A DNA stretch of 15,789 nucleotides from Bacillota bacterium. GTDB taxonomy: Bacteria > Bacillota > Desulfotomaculia > Desulfotomaculales > JAJYZD01. The stretch covers positions 1-15,789 of the forward strand of contig JAJYZD010000064.1 of NCBI GenBank assembly GCA_021800315.1, in the 5' to 3' direction. Shown one piece after another: positions 1 to 6,619 of this stretch (its first letter is position 1; the number at the start of each line of letters is the position of its first letter). The position numbers and the translations under genes are program-made. The notes beneath the pieces are model-generated. The model worked only from the letters and a program-made list of their open reading frames with translations. It did not search any database and was not told the DNA's origin.

Positions 1-2
1 TA

Positions 3-653
3 TACAGAATTTGCTTTCAAAAGACCGGGCCGGCCGCCTATCTCTCGCACCTCGACCTGCTCCGGGTCATGGAACGCGCGGCCCGGCGCGCCGGCTTGCC
101 GCTGGCGTATTCCGGAGGCTTCAATCCTCATCCCAGGATGGCTTTTGCCGCCCCCCTGCCGGTGGGTATCAGCGGGGAGCAGGAATTAGCCGATATAGAA
201 TTGACGGGGGAAGTTGATCCGGTGACCATAACGACAACCTTTAACCGGTGTCTGCCGGAGGGGCTGCTCACCAATAGCGCCCGGCGGGTGGAAGGCGGCG
301 GCCCTTCGTTGATGGCGCAGGTGCAAACGGCCGCCTACCGCCTGACGGGAAACCTCGCCGGACCTTTGACCACCGGGGAACTGGACCGGGTGATCCAGAC
401 TCTTTTGGCACGGGAGACCATTGCTGTCACCCGCCTGGTGAAGGGTAAAACCCGGACGGCCAATATCCGGCCGGGTATCGTCAGCCTCACGGGTGTTTGC
501 CGCGGCCTGGCCTTGGAATTGTTTCTTGCCGCGGCGATCGGGGTGCGCCCGGGGGACGTGCTGGCCGCCCTGGTGACATCCGGGCTTCCAACCGACCCGG
601 CCCTTTTTACCGCGGTCAGGCAGGCGCTTTTCGGCTCCGGGCCGCTGACCTGA
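3..653 (+). CDS. DUF2344 (TIGR03936-like) radical SAM-linked protein, 5' end cut by window
   Basis: The reading frame is open from base 3 with no start codon in the window, so the gene begins just upstream. It encodes at least 216 residues. The N-terminal portion reads KTGPAAYLSHLDLLRVMERA and then SGGFNPHPRM, which is the signature of the DUF2344/TIGR03936 family. Members usually lie directly downstream of a TIGR03960 radical SAM gene and upstream of RNase E/G; the second half of that arrangement is seen here, with rng starting 66 bases after the stop. The biochemical role is not established; a link to the adjacent radical SAM protein is inferred from synteny in the family. The internal ATG at 69 lies inside the conserved region and is not the true start. 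Family length is about 210-230 residues, so only a few residues are missing. Confidence 0.88.
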   Translation, partial: YRICFQKTGPAAYLSHLDLLRVMERAARRAGLPLAYSGGFNPHPRMAFAAPLPVGISGEQELADIELTGEVDPVTITTTFNRCLPEGLLTNSARRVEGGGPSLMAQVQTAAYRLTGNLAGPLTTGELDRVIQTLLARETIAVTRLVKGKTRTANIRPGIVSLTGVCRGLALELFLAAAIGVRPGDVLAALVTSGLPTDPALFTAVRQALFGSGPLT

Positions 654-719
654 AAGAGATTTCGGCGGGCCGGTTTGGGGGTCTGTTGCAGTTTACCGAA
701 TAGAAAGGATTAACCGTCG

Positions 720-2453
720 ATGGTTAAAGAAATCGTTGTGAACGTGGGTGACGAGGAGACCAGGGCGGCGGTTCTGGAGGACGGGGTGCCCGTGGAACTG
801 TACCTCGAGCGGTCGCCGCACCAGAGGCTGGTTGGCAATATTTTCAAGGGCCGGGTGGAGAACGTTCTGCCGGGCATGCAGGCCGCCTTTGTAGATATCG
901 GGCTGGAAAAGAACGCTTTCCTGTATGTGGAGGACGTCCTGGTGAAGCGTACGGCCAAGGCCGGCAACGGATCGCATCCGAAGCCGGTTCTCGGACGGTC
1001 CATCGCCCACATCCTGAAGCGGGGCACCTCCGTCGTGGTGCAGATTGTGAAGGAGCCCATCGGGACCAAGGGGCCGCGGGTGACCACCCACATTACGCTG
1101 CCCGGCCGCTTCGTGGTGCTCATGCCCACGGTGGACTATACCGGCGTGTCGCGAAGGATTTCCTCCGATCGCGAGCGCGACCGGTTGAAGGAGATGGCCG
1201 GCCGTCTCAAACCCGAGGGGATGGGCCTGATCGTCCGGACGGTGGCCGAGGGGGTCGAGGAGGCGGACCTGCGCCAGGACGTGCAAATGCTCGTCCACCT
1301 GTGGCGCAAGGTTATGGCCAGGTCCGGGCGGGGCCCCACACCCAACCTCTTGCACCGCGACCTGGAACTCGTGCAGCGGATCATCCGGGATGTCTTCACC
1401 GAAGACGTCGACCGGTTGATCCTTGATTCACGCTACGAATACGAAAAGGTGCTGGACTTTCTGGACGTCGGCGGGTCCCATCTGAAATGCAAGGTGTTCC
1501 TGGAGGAGCGGCCCGATATCTTCACTAATTACGGCATTGAGCAGGAACTGGAAAAAGCCTTGCGGCGCAAGGTCTGGCTCAAGTGCGGGGGGTACCTGGT
1601 CATCGACCAGGCCGAGGCCCTCACGGTCGTGGACGTCAATACGGGGAAGTACGTGGGGAGCACCGACCTGGAGGATACCGTTTTCAAGACCAACCTGGAG
1701 GCGGCCGTGGAAATGGTGCGCCAGCTGCGTCTGCGCAACATCGGCGGCATCATTGTCGTGGACTTCATCGATATGGCCAGGGAAGAGAACCGGAAGCTGG
1801 TCATGCAGACCCTGGAAGAGGAAATAAGGAAGGATCGCACCAAGATCAACATCCTCGGCATAACCCAGTTGGGCCTGGTGGAGATGACCCGCAAGAAAAC
1901 CCGGCCGAGCCTCGGCGAGACCCTGCAAAAGCCCTGTCCTTACTGTGAGGGGCGGGGCAAGGTGCTGTCGGAGGAGACGATGGGCATTAACTTGCGCAAC
2001 CAGGTTTGCGAACTGGCCAGGCGGACGCCCGCCTCCACCATCCTGGTGGAGGCCAATCCCCTGGTGGCCGCCCGCCTCATCGGTAGCGGCGGGGCCAACC
2101 TGAGGGAACTGGAGAACCGCACCGGCAAGAGTATTTATGTGCGTGGTTCGGCCAGCCGGCACATCGAGACGGTGGCCATTTACCCCCTGCCCAACGAGGA
2201 GGACGCCTTGTCCTGCATTCAGCCCGTCAAGCCGGGCGAAGTCCTGGAAGTGCGCATTGAAGAGCCCCATGTGACCAATACCCGGGACGGCATCGCCCGC
2301 ATCGACGGCTTCATCCTCGACGTGGAGGGAGCCGGGGACCGGGTGGGCGAGACGGTGCCGGTTGAGGTCAGCAAGGTGCACCGTACTTATGCCCGGGCCA
2401 GGGTCCGTGAAGGAGACCCGGGGAAAAAGAACCGCTCGCGTAGCACGGGATAA
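720..2453 (+). CDS. rng: Ribonuclease E/G family endoribonuclease with C-terminal TRAM-like domain
   Basis: The 577-residue protein is an RNase E/G endoribonuclease that cleaves single-stranded RNA in rRNA maturation and mRNA decay. Residues about 35-120 form the S1 domain (GNIFKGRVENVLPGMQAAFV). The metal-binding aspartates are visible at D305 (VVDVNTGKYVG) and D348 (VVDFIDM), almost the same positions as in E. coli RNase E. The Zn-link CPYC is at residues 406-409. The last 80 residues (VKPGEVLEVRIEEPHVTNTRDG onward in pieces) look like a TRAM RNA-binding domain, as found in clostridial homologues. The ATG at 720 is preceded by AAAGGA about 9 bases upstream. It follows the DUF2344 gene closely, probably in one operon, and is closed by a strong intrinsic terminator at 2489-2525. 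Confidence 0.95.
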   Translation: MVKEIVVNVGDEETRAAVLEDGVPVELYLERSPHQRLVGNIFKGRVENVLPGMQAAFVDIGLEKNAFLYVEDVLVKRTAKAGNGSHPKPVLGRSIAHILKRGTSVVVQIVKEPIGTKGPRVTTHITLPGRFVVLMPTVDYTGVSRRISSDRERDRLKEMAGRLKPEGMGLIVRTVAEGVEEADLRQDVQMLVHLWRKVMARSGRGPTPNLLHRDLELVQRIIRDVFTEDVDRLILDSRYEYEKVLDFLDVGGSHLKCKVFLEERPDIFTNYGIEQELEKALRRKVWLKCGGYLVIDQAEALTVVDVNTGKYVGSTDLEDTVFKTNLEAAVEMVRQLRLRNIGGIIVVDFIDMAREENRKLVMQTLEEEIRKDRTKINILGITQLGLVEMTRKKTRPSLGETLQKPCPYCEGRGKVLSEETMGINLRNQVCELARRTPASTILVEANPLVAARLIGSGGANLRELENRTGKSIYVRGSASRHIETVAIYPLPNEEDALSCIQPVKPGEVLEVRIEEPHVTNTRDGIARIDGFILDVEGAGDRVGETVPVEVSKVHRTYARARVREGDPGKKNRSRSTG

Positions 2454-2488
2454 GGGCCCGGGTGTCCGGGGGTAAACCGGGTGACGGT

Positions 2489-2525
2489 AAAAAGGCCCCG
2501 CCGCGAATGACGGCGGGGCCTTTTT
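2489..2525 (+). terminator. Intrinsic terminator of the rng operon
   Basis: A perfect GC-rich stem, AAGGCCCCGCCG paired with CGGCGGGGCCTT, encloses a 7-base loop (CGAATGA), with an A-tract before it and TTTTT after it. It lies 35 bases past the rng stop codon. The A-tract means it can also act for transcripts of the opposite strand. Confidence 0.93.
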
Positions 2526-2560
2526 ACGTTTTCCGCGCCGGCCGCCAGGAGACCAGGGTA

Positions 2561-2590
2561 ACACAATCCTTGCGCAGTTCATAAGATGAT
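2561..2590 (+). promoter_or_regulatory. Promoter-like box, module 1 of the 39-aa gene array
   Basis: GTAACACAA is followed after 13 bases by CATAAGAT. The same pair with the same 13-base spacing is found at 4865-4891, and a looser version at 4107-4134. The CATAnnnT element resembles the -10 region of the mother-cell sporulation sigma factors (sigma E CATACAAT, sigma K CATAnnnTA), and an AC-containing -35 element would fit sigma K. It lies about 90 bases upstream of the first small gene. Assignment to a sigma factor is inference. Confidence 0.5.
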
Positions 2591-2676
2591 GTAGAACTTT
2601 GGCGAAGCGGATTCCCATGTTCGGTCGACCGGATCGGGATCCCAAGCCGGAATAAACTGAAAGGAAAGTGGTATTA

Positions 2677-2796
2677 ATGGCATACGGTGTGGATGGAGGA
2701 GGGTTCTTCTTTTTATTCTTCTTGTTTTTCATCCTGATCCTGTGTTTCCCCTTCCTCTTCCTGTTTCCCTGGGCCGCTGACAAAGGCGGCAAATAG
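2677..2796 (+). CDS. 39-aa hydrophobic microprotein, divergent member of the array
   Basis: This 39-codon ORF begins MAYGVDGGG and continues with an almost uninterrupted Phe/Leu/Ile stretch (residues 10-31), then PWAADKGGK. It has exactly the length of the four other intact genes in the array and shares the MA(F/Y)G start, the Ile-Leu-Ile-Leu core and a Pro-Trp/Leu-Trp-Ala-Ala ending, but differs more in sequence. GAAAGGAAAG lies 8-9 bases upstream of the ATG. One membrane-spanning segment with a basic C-terminus is predicted. A small spore-membrane or coat-associated protein (YjcZ-like in general plan) is possible, but the family is not recognised. Confidence 0.75.
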   Translation: MAYGVDGGGFFFLFFLFFILILCFPFLFLFPWAADKGGK

Positions 2797-2948
2797 GAGG
2801 GGGAGCACCCTGACCGGGAGCCGGAGTCAGGATTGCGGGAGCCCGGCAGGCTGGCAGAGGACGATAGGAGGGACGATTACAGTGTGAGGACCCCGCAACC
2901 CGGCGGTCCTTATCCGGAAAAAGCTCAAAAGAAAGGAGCACGAGGTAC

Positions 2949-3068
2949 ATGGCTTTTGGTACGGGTGGTGCTGAAGCTCTAGGGAGCCCTGCGGTGTTGC
3001 TGTTTCTTATCCTGATCCTGCTTGTTTTCGCCATACCGTTCTTCCCGGGGCTTTGGGCGGCCAAGTAA
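2949..3068 (+). CDS. 39-aa glycine/hydrophobic microprotein, array copy
   Basis: This gene encodes MAFGTGGAEALGSPA followed by a Leu/Ile/Val-rich membrane segment and the ending PFFPGLWAAK. It is nearly identical to the product of 4985-5104 and close to those of 4393-4512 and 4738-4857. Its leader (AAAGCTCAAAAGAAAGGAG) is also shared with those copies and supplies the ribosome binding site. It is the second gene of module 1, 152 bases after the divergent copy, and is followed by a 14-bp perfect hairpin. The conserved N-terminus carries one acidic residue (E9) and no charge until the terminal Lys. Function unknown; the repeated preservation of length and sequence argues that it is translated and selected. 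Confidence 0.82.
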   Translation: MAFGTGGAEALGSPAVLLFLILILLVFAIPFFPGLWAAK

Positions 3069-3106
3069 CCTTCATCCGGCAGTTCAGCAAAAAGGCAAAA
3101 GCGCAG

Positions 3107-3136
3107 TCTTGGAGGTGTCCACGGACACCTCCAAGA
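3107..3136 (+). terminator. Hairpin closing module 1 (GGAGGTG stem)
   Basis: TCTTGGAGGTGTCC and GGACACCTCCAAGA form a perfect 14-bp stem with a 2-base centre, 38 bases after the stop of the second small gene. There is no T-run on the plus strand, so it may act as an mRNA 3'-end stabiliser rather than a classical terminator. Related GGAGGTG stems follow modules 2 and 3. Confidence 0.6.
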
Positions 3137-3355
3137 CGCTTGGCACCCTTGGCGGTTAAGCCTTTCAGTCGTCCTTCCCGATGACACCTGGTTGCCGAGG
3201 TTTCCGGGTCCGGCCCGGTTTGATCACCCGAACTACCGGTATAAGCACAAACACTGTTTATAAGCGATCCGGCCCGTTACCGGCGACCGGGCCGCGGCTA
3301 CGGATTGATCCGGTTCCCAGGGGGCAACGGCCTGGAGATATGGAAGGGTGATCAA

Positions 3356-3982
3356 GTGATTAAGCATGTTCTGTTTGACTTTGATGGCACAATTGCCGAT
3401 TCAAGATATCTGGCTATAGAGTTGTTGAATAAACTAGCCGAATTATACAATTTCCGCCAATTAAAGGAAGAAGATTTTGAGCACTTGCGAGCCTTATCCA
3501 TTATCGAGAGATGCAAGTTTATGCAGGTTCCTATTCAGGCGATTCCTGCGATTTTCATTAGTTTGCTAAAAGGATACAATGCAGCGAACTTGCCTATTTA
3601 CAAGGGCATGGATGAGGTGATCAGAAGCTTAAAGAAGAGCGACTATGTGTTAAGTATCATATCGTCTAATCTTGTCGAAAATATCAATAATTGCCTGAAG
3701 GGCAATAATATCAACGTATTTGACCGGGTTTATTCTGGTAATTATTTTCGAAAAGATGTTACGATTAGAAACTACCTCTACAAAAACAAACTAAACACGG
3801 AAGACGTTGTTTATATCGGAGATGAATCGAGAGATATAGTCGCCTGCAAACTGAACAATATTAAAATAATCGCGGTATCATGGGGATACGAATCCTTGCA
3901 ACGACTTGTTAAGAATAATCCGGATTTTACGGCCAACAGTCCAGGGGAACTGTTTGAAATAATTACCGGTAGGCTGGGATAA
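3356..3982 (+). CDS. HAD-superfamily phosphatase (phosphoglycolate phosphatase-like)
   Basis: A 208-residue HAD hydrolase. Motif I is HVLFDFDGTIADS with D8 as nucleophile and D10 as acid/base; motif II is IISSN near residue 102; motif IV is YIGDESRDI with D156 and D160 for magnesium. The cap is of the small helical type, between motifs I and II. The GTG at 3356 is preferred because GGAAGGG lies 5-6 bases upstream and homologues begin only a few residues before motif I; an in-frame TTG at 3305 would add 17 residues of no family resemblance. The gene is conspicuously AT-richer than its surroundings and sits inside the microprotein array, which suggests insertion by horizontal transfer. Substrate cannot be told from sequence. 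Confidence 0.85.
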   Translation: MIKHVLFDFDGTIADSRYLAIELLNKLAELYNFRQLKEEDFEHLRALSIIERCKFMQVPIQAIPAIFISLLKGYNAANLPIYKGMDEVIRSLKKSDYVLSIISSNLVENINNCLKGNNINVFDRVYSGNYFRKDVTIRNYLYKNKLNTEDVVYIGDESRDIVACKLNNIKIIAVSWGYESLQRLVKNNPDFTANSPGELFEIITGRLG

Positions 3983-4106
3983 AGAACTCACTCGCCCGGC
4001 AACGGCTGGTTAGGGCCTTTTCGCATGGCCCGGCCTCAGGGGGGTATGGGCCGGCGTACGGGGGGAACGGCCGCGTCGAAGGCCCGGGCCTGGCGGTGGG
4101 CGCGTG

Positions 4107-4134
4107 GCAAAATGTCGCGAAGGTTCATAGAATA
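4107..4134 (+). promoter_or_regulatory. Promoter-like box, module 2 of the array
   Basis: GCAAAA, 13 bases, then CATAGAATA. The following bases (CTGTGAGCTCTTGAAAAGG, then GCTCCACCG) match the stretch downstream of the 4865-4891 box closely, so an extended leader of about 50 bases is duplicated. CATAGAATA fits the sigma K -10 form CATAnnnTA. It lies about 95 bases before the broken copy at 4230. Confidence 0.5.
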
Positions 4135-4229
4135 CTGTGAGCTCTTGAAAAGGGGCCGCTCCACCGTCAAAGGTTCACAATCCAGCGGCTCCAAGCCGGG
4201 AAAATGAAAAAATAGGAGGAAAGACGCAG

Positions 4230-4338
4230 ATGGCTTTTGGTACTCCGCTGCCTTTGGCGGGAGTCCCCGGTGTTCCTGATTCTCATCCTGCTTGTGTTCA
4301 GCATCCCGTTCCGGCCGGGGCTGTGGGCGGCCGGGTAA
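4230..4338 (+). pseudogene. Frameshifted copy of the 39-aa microprotein gene
   Basis: The ATG has a strong site (AGGAGGAAAG) and the first codons MAFGT match the other copies. After that, small deletions shorten the gene from 120 to 109 bases and shift the frame. From 4270 the family reading reappears in frame +1: VFLILILLVFSIPFRPGLW then AAG and TAA at 4336-4338. In the original frame translation runs on past 4338 without family resemblance. I read this as a decayed array member, the first gene of module 2. Confidence 0.8.
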
Positions 4339-4392
4339 CGGTGGTTTTCCGGGTTGTAACCAGCGTGCGCAAAAGAAAGGAGAATGAGACAT

Positions 4393-4512
4393 ATGGCTTA
4401 TGGTACCGGTGGAGCTGAAGCTTTGGGGAGTCCCGCGATCCTGTTGTTTCTGGTTTTGATCCTGCTGATCTTCAGCATCCCGTTCTGGCCGGGGCTGTGG
4501 GCGGTCAATTAA
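4393..4512 (+). CDS. 39-aa glycine/hydrophobic microprotein, array copy
   Basis: The product begins MAYGTGGAEALGSPAILLF, continues through a Leu/Ile core and ends SIPFWPGLWAVN. GCAAAAGAAAGGAG provides the ribosome binding site about 11 bases upstream of the ATG, with the same leader core as the other copies. It lies 54 bases after the end of the broken copy and is followed by two hairpins at 4545-4591. Unlike its relatives it ends in Asn rather than Lys/Arg. One transmembrane helix is predicted. Function unknown. Confidence 0.82.
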   Translation: MAYGTGGAEALGSPAILLFLVLILLIFSIPFWPGLWAVN

Positions 4513-4544
4513 CTCCGTATTCGAAGCGTGATCAAGTCGGAAAG

Positions 4545-4591
4545 GGCCGGCATCGCCGGCCGGTCAGGGAGGTGCCCTGGGGCACCTCCCT
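4545..4591 (+). terminator. Two hairpins closing module 2
   Basis: A 7-bp perfect stem (GGCCGGC, ATC loop, GCCGGCC) at 4545-4561 is followed by an 11-bp perfect stem AGGGAGGTGCC / GGCACCTCCCT with a CTGG loop at 4566-4591. The second shares its GGAGGTG core with the hairpins after modules 1 and 3. No long T-run follows. Confidence 0.6.
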
Positions 4592-4737
4592 CTGATGTTT
4601 GGTTCCGGGGTTGACCGAAAGAGGGGGCAAACGACTGACGCGGGATGAAATAAGGTACACGGCGGAATTCCATCGTGACCCGGGGATCAGGATGCGTGGT
4701 CGGGAACAGGAACAAACGAGAAAGGGGAATGAACCAA

Positions 4738-4857
4738 ATGGCTTTTGGCACTGCCGGCGCTGAGATTTTCGGGAGTCCCGCAATACTGCTGTTTCTGATT
4801 CTGATCCTGCTTATATTTGCCGTACCGGGTTTCCCGGGACTTTGGGCGGTAAGATGA
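4738..4857 (+). CDS. 39-aa glycine/hydrophobic microprotein, array copy
   Basis: The product begins MAFGTAGAEIFGSPAILLF and ends AVPGFPGLWAVR. GAGAAAGGGGAATGA upstream gives the ribosome binding site and matches the leader of 4985-5104. The frame is open further upstream to a GTG at 4675, but that extension shows no resemblance to the family, whereas ATG 4738 gives the common 39-residue length. First gene of module 3. A single transmembrane segment with a C-terminal Arg is predicted. Function unknown. Confidence 0.82.
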   Translation: MAFGTAGAEIFGSPAILLFLILILLIFAVPGFPGLWAVR

Positions 4858-4864
4858 CCGCGTA

Positions 4865-4891
4865 ACACAACCGGGCGAACCTTCATAGAAT
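4865..4891 (+). promoter_or_regulatory. Promoter-like box, module 3 of the array
   Basis: ACACAA, 13 bases, CATAGAAT, identical in spacing and nearly identical in boxes to 2561-2590. It lies between the two genes of module 3, about 100 bases before the 4985 gene, so that gene may have its own start site. The following bases repeat the module 2 leader (GTGAGCTTTTGACAAGG, GCTCCACCG). Confidence 0.5.
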
Positions 4892-4984
4892 GCAGTGAGC
4901 TTTTGACAAGGTATGCTCCACCGACAGGGCTCATGTCCCGGTGTCTTACCCGAAAAAAGCACAAAAGAAAGGGGAATGACCTAG

Positions 4985-5104
4985 ATGGCTTTTGGTACTG
5001 GTGGCGCTGAGGCAATTGGAAGTCCCGCGGTATTGCTGTTTCTGATTCTGATCCTGCTGGTTTTCGCCATACCTTTCTTCCCGGGGCTTTGGGCTGCCAA
5101 GTAA
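4985..5104 (+). CDS. 39-aa glycine/hydrophobic microprotein, array copy
   Basis: The product differs from that of 2949-3068 by a single residue (AEAI for AEAL) and ends PFFPGLWAAK. The leader AAAGCACAAAAGAAAGGGG is also shared. The close identity of these two copies, separated by the HAD gene and two more diverged copies, suggests either recent duplication or gene conversion. One membrane segment from about residue 16 to 33. Function unknown. Confidence 0.83.
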   Translation: MAFGTGGAEAIGSPAVLLFLILILLVFAIPFFPGLWAAK

Positions 5105-5160
5105 CTGCTTATTCCAGACCAACGCGGAAAAATCAAATGAGACTGGCGGGACGGCCGGTC

Positions 5161-5190
5161 CTGGAGGTGTCATATGGCATCTCCAGTTTT
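5161..5190 (+). terminator. Terminator-like hairpin closing module 3
   Basis: CTGGAGGTG pairs with CATCTCCAG (one G-U) around a central palindromic CATATG, followed by TTTTGTTT. It has the same GGAGGTG stem theme as the hairpins after modules 1 and 2, and here the T-rich tail is present. Confidence 0.65.
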
Positions 5191-5263
5191 GTTTGGCGCG
5201 CCAGGCCGCCGTTTTTCCGGCCGGATGCGCCGCGGGGGACGGGCCCGGCGCAACCGGAATTCC

Positions 5264-6568
5264 TCAAATGCATGAGTCGAGTTCAACCAGCAGCGCGTCG
5301 AGAAATTCTTCAACCTTGTCCCTGGGTGTGCCCGGCTCGTAATAACTGACGGTAAATGTCAAACGGTTGTTGTAGGTGCAGGCTCCGAGCATGAACCCCG
5401 GAGCGTACAGGGCGGGACTCACATGATAGGCATCTTCGACAGGGGTCGGGCCGAACCGGATGGTTGACTTGCTGATATTGCCGATATTGGATAGGATGGG
5501 TGAGAATCGGCCGGTTTGATCCATGAAGCTTTTTAGGCGTTGTACCATAGCTACATTTTGCTCGTAGCTGAGCAGGGACAATAACCCGAAGAGCACGGCG
5601 ACGGCAATGCCGGGCAGATTACTCTTCGCTGCGGTCATTCCCCTGGAAACCTTAGCCAGAGTTTCGGCAAAGGATTCTGCGGGTTCCCGGGCTATTCTGG
5701 TGGCCACCGCGCTGGATAAATTGTTGACCGCGTCAACCCGGTCAGCGCCGAAATGGCGGCGTAGATCCAGCGTTATTAATATTTCCTGCGGTTTTCCGTA
5801 TGGGGGATCGATCATTTTAAATAGGGCCCGGTAATAAGCCGCCAGGATCAAATCGTTGGTCGAGGCCCCGTTCTTTTCGGCGAAGTCGGCAAGGGCTTGA
5901 ACGTACCTGCCGGGGAGCCTGCGGACGGACAGCAGCGCCCGCTCCGGTTCGCAGGCGCGGGAGGGAAAGGCCCAGGTAGGTTGCCGGAGGGCCGGTCCCT
6001 GCATACACGCCTTCAGCAAATTCCCCGGGCCAAGTTTTCCCAGGATGGAATTTTGATCTCTGCGCGCGGCCGTCGGGAAGGCCAGGCTATAATTCCCGCC
6101 CTTATCAAGACAGGTATATATTTCAGACAGGATATGCTGATAGGCCCTTAGTCCTCCGCCATCGCAACAGGCGTGACTCATTTTGATGCACAAAACGTCG
6201 TTATCCCTGGCGCGAATCAGTTTTATCTTTGCCTGCTGATCGTGCTTGCCAGCCAGGGGGACGGCCAAAAACTCATTGATGGCTTTGGCCTTATCGATGG
6301 CTTTCTCCAGCGCAAACCATTCAATACCGTCCGGATCGGAATATTGCTGCCAAAAGGGCCGGTACCTGTCGGCCATAAACCGGCTGCCAAGGATGGGTTC
6401 GGCGTCCAGGGAAAGCCGGACGGCCCGCGACAGCCTGTTTTCGTTCAGCCTGCCCCTCAATTCCAGCACCGCGTGATGTCGCCAGTCCGAGAAACGGTGC
6501 CGGGCGGCGTTGATAAGACGGTCCTGGGTGTTGGCCGGCAGGGTAAGGGAACCGCAACGATCGGTCAC
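5264..6568 (-). CDS. Condensation-domain superfamily acyltransferase (alcohol acetyltransferase/PapA-like)
   Basis: A 434-residue protein of the CoA-dependent acyltransferase/condensation-domain fold. The motif at residues 131-138 is SHACCDGG, a variant of the catalytic HHxxxDG in which the first His is Ser and the catalytic His (H132) and Asp (D136) are kept. The N-terminal region (SDWRHHAVLELRGRLNE, then AEPILGSRF) is typical of the family's first strand and helix. No adenylation or carrier domain is attached, so it is a stand-alone transferase. Start is GTG 6568, with GAGG about 10 bases upstream. It lies 51 bases downstream of the amidohydrolase gene on the same strand, probably one transcript. 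The acyl donor and acceptor cannot be told from sequence. Confidence 0.8.
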   Translation of the reverse strand: MTDRCGSLTLPANTQDRLINAARHRFSDWRHHAVLELRGRLNENRLSRAVRLSLDAEPILGSRFMADRYRPFWQQYSDPDGIEWFALEKAIDKAKAINEFLAVPLAGKHDQQAKIKLIRARDNDVLCIKMSHACCDGGGLRAYQHILSEIYTCLDKGGNYSLAFPTAARRDQNSILGKLGPGNLLKACMQGPALRQPTWAFPSRACEPERALLSVRRLPGRYVQALADFAEKNGASTNDLILAAYYRALFKMIDPPYGKPQEILITLDLRRHFGADRVDAVNNLSSAVATRIAREPAESFAETLAKVSRGMTAAKSNLPGIAVAVLFGLLSLLSYEQNVAMVQRLKSFMDQTGRFSPILSNIGNISKSTIRFGPTPVEDAYHVSPALYAPGFMLGACTYNNRLTFTVSYYEPGTPRDKVEEFLDALLVELDSCI

Positions 6569-6619
6569 AGCAAATCATCCTCGGCAAAGGATATTATTTC
6601 GGCAGGCGCCCGGGGGGTC

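Noticed and set aside
693..1355. 220-codon minus-strand ORF
   Set aside because: Antisense shadow of the rng 5' half.
1428..2792. 454-codon minus-strand ORF antisense to rng
   Set aside because: It lies over the well-supported RNase E/G gene and the intrinsic terminator, and its product is His/Pro/Gly-rich without family resemblance; GC-rich genes often leave long antisense frames open.
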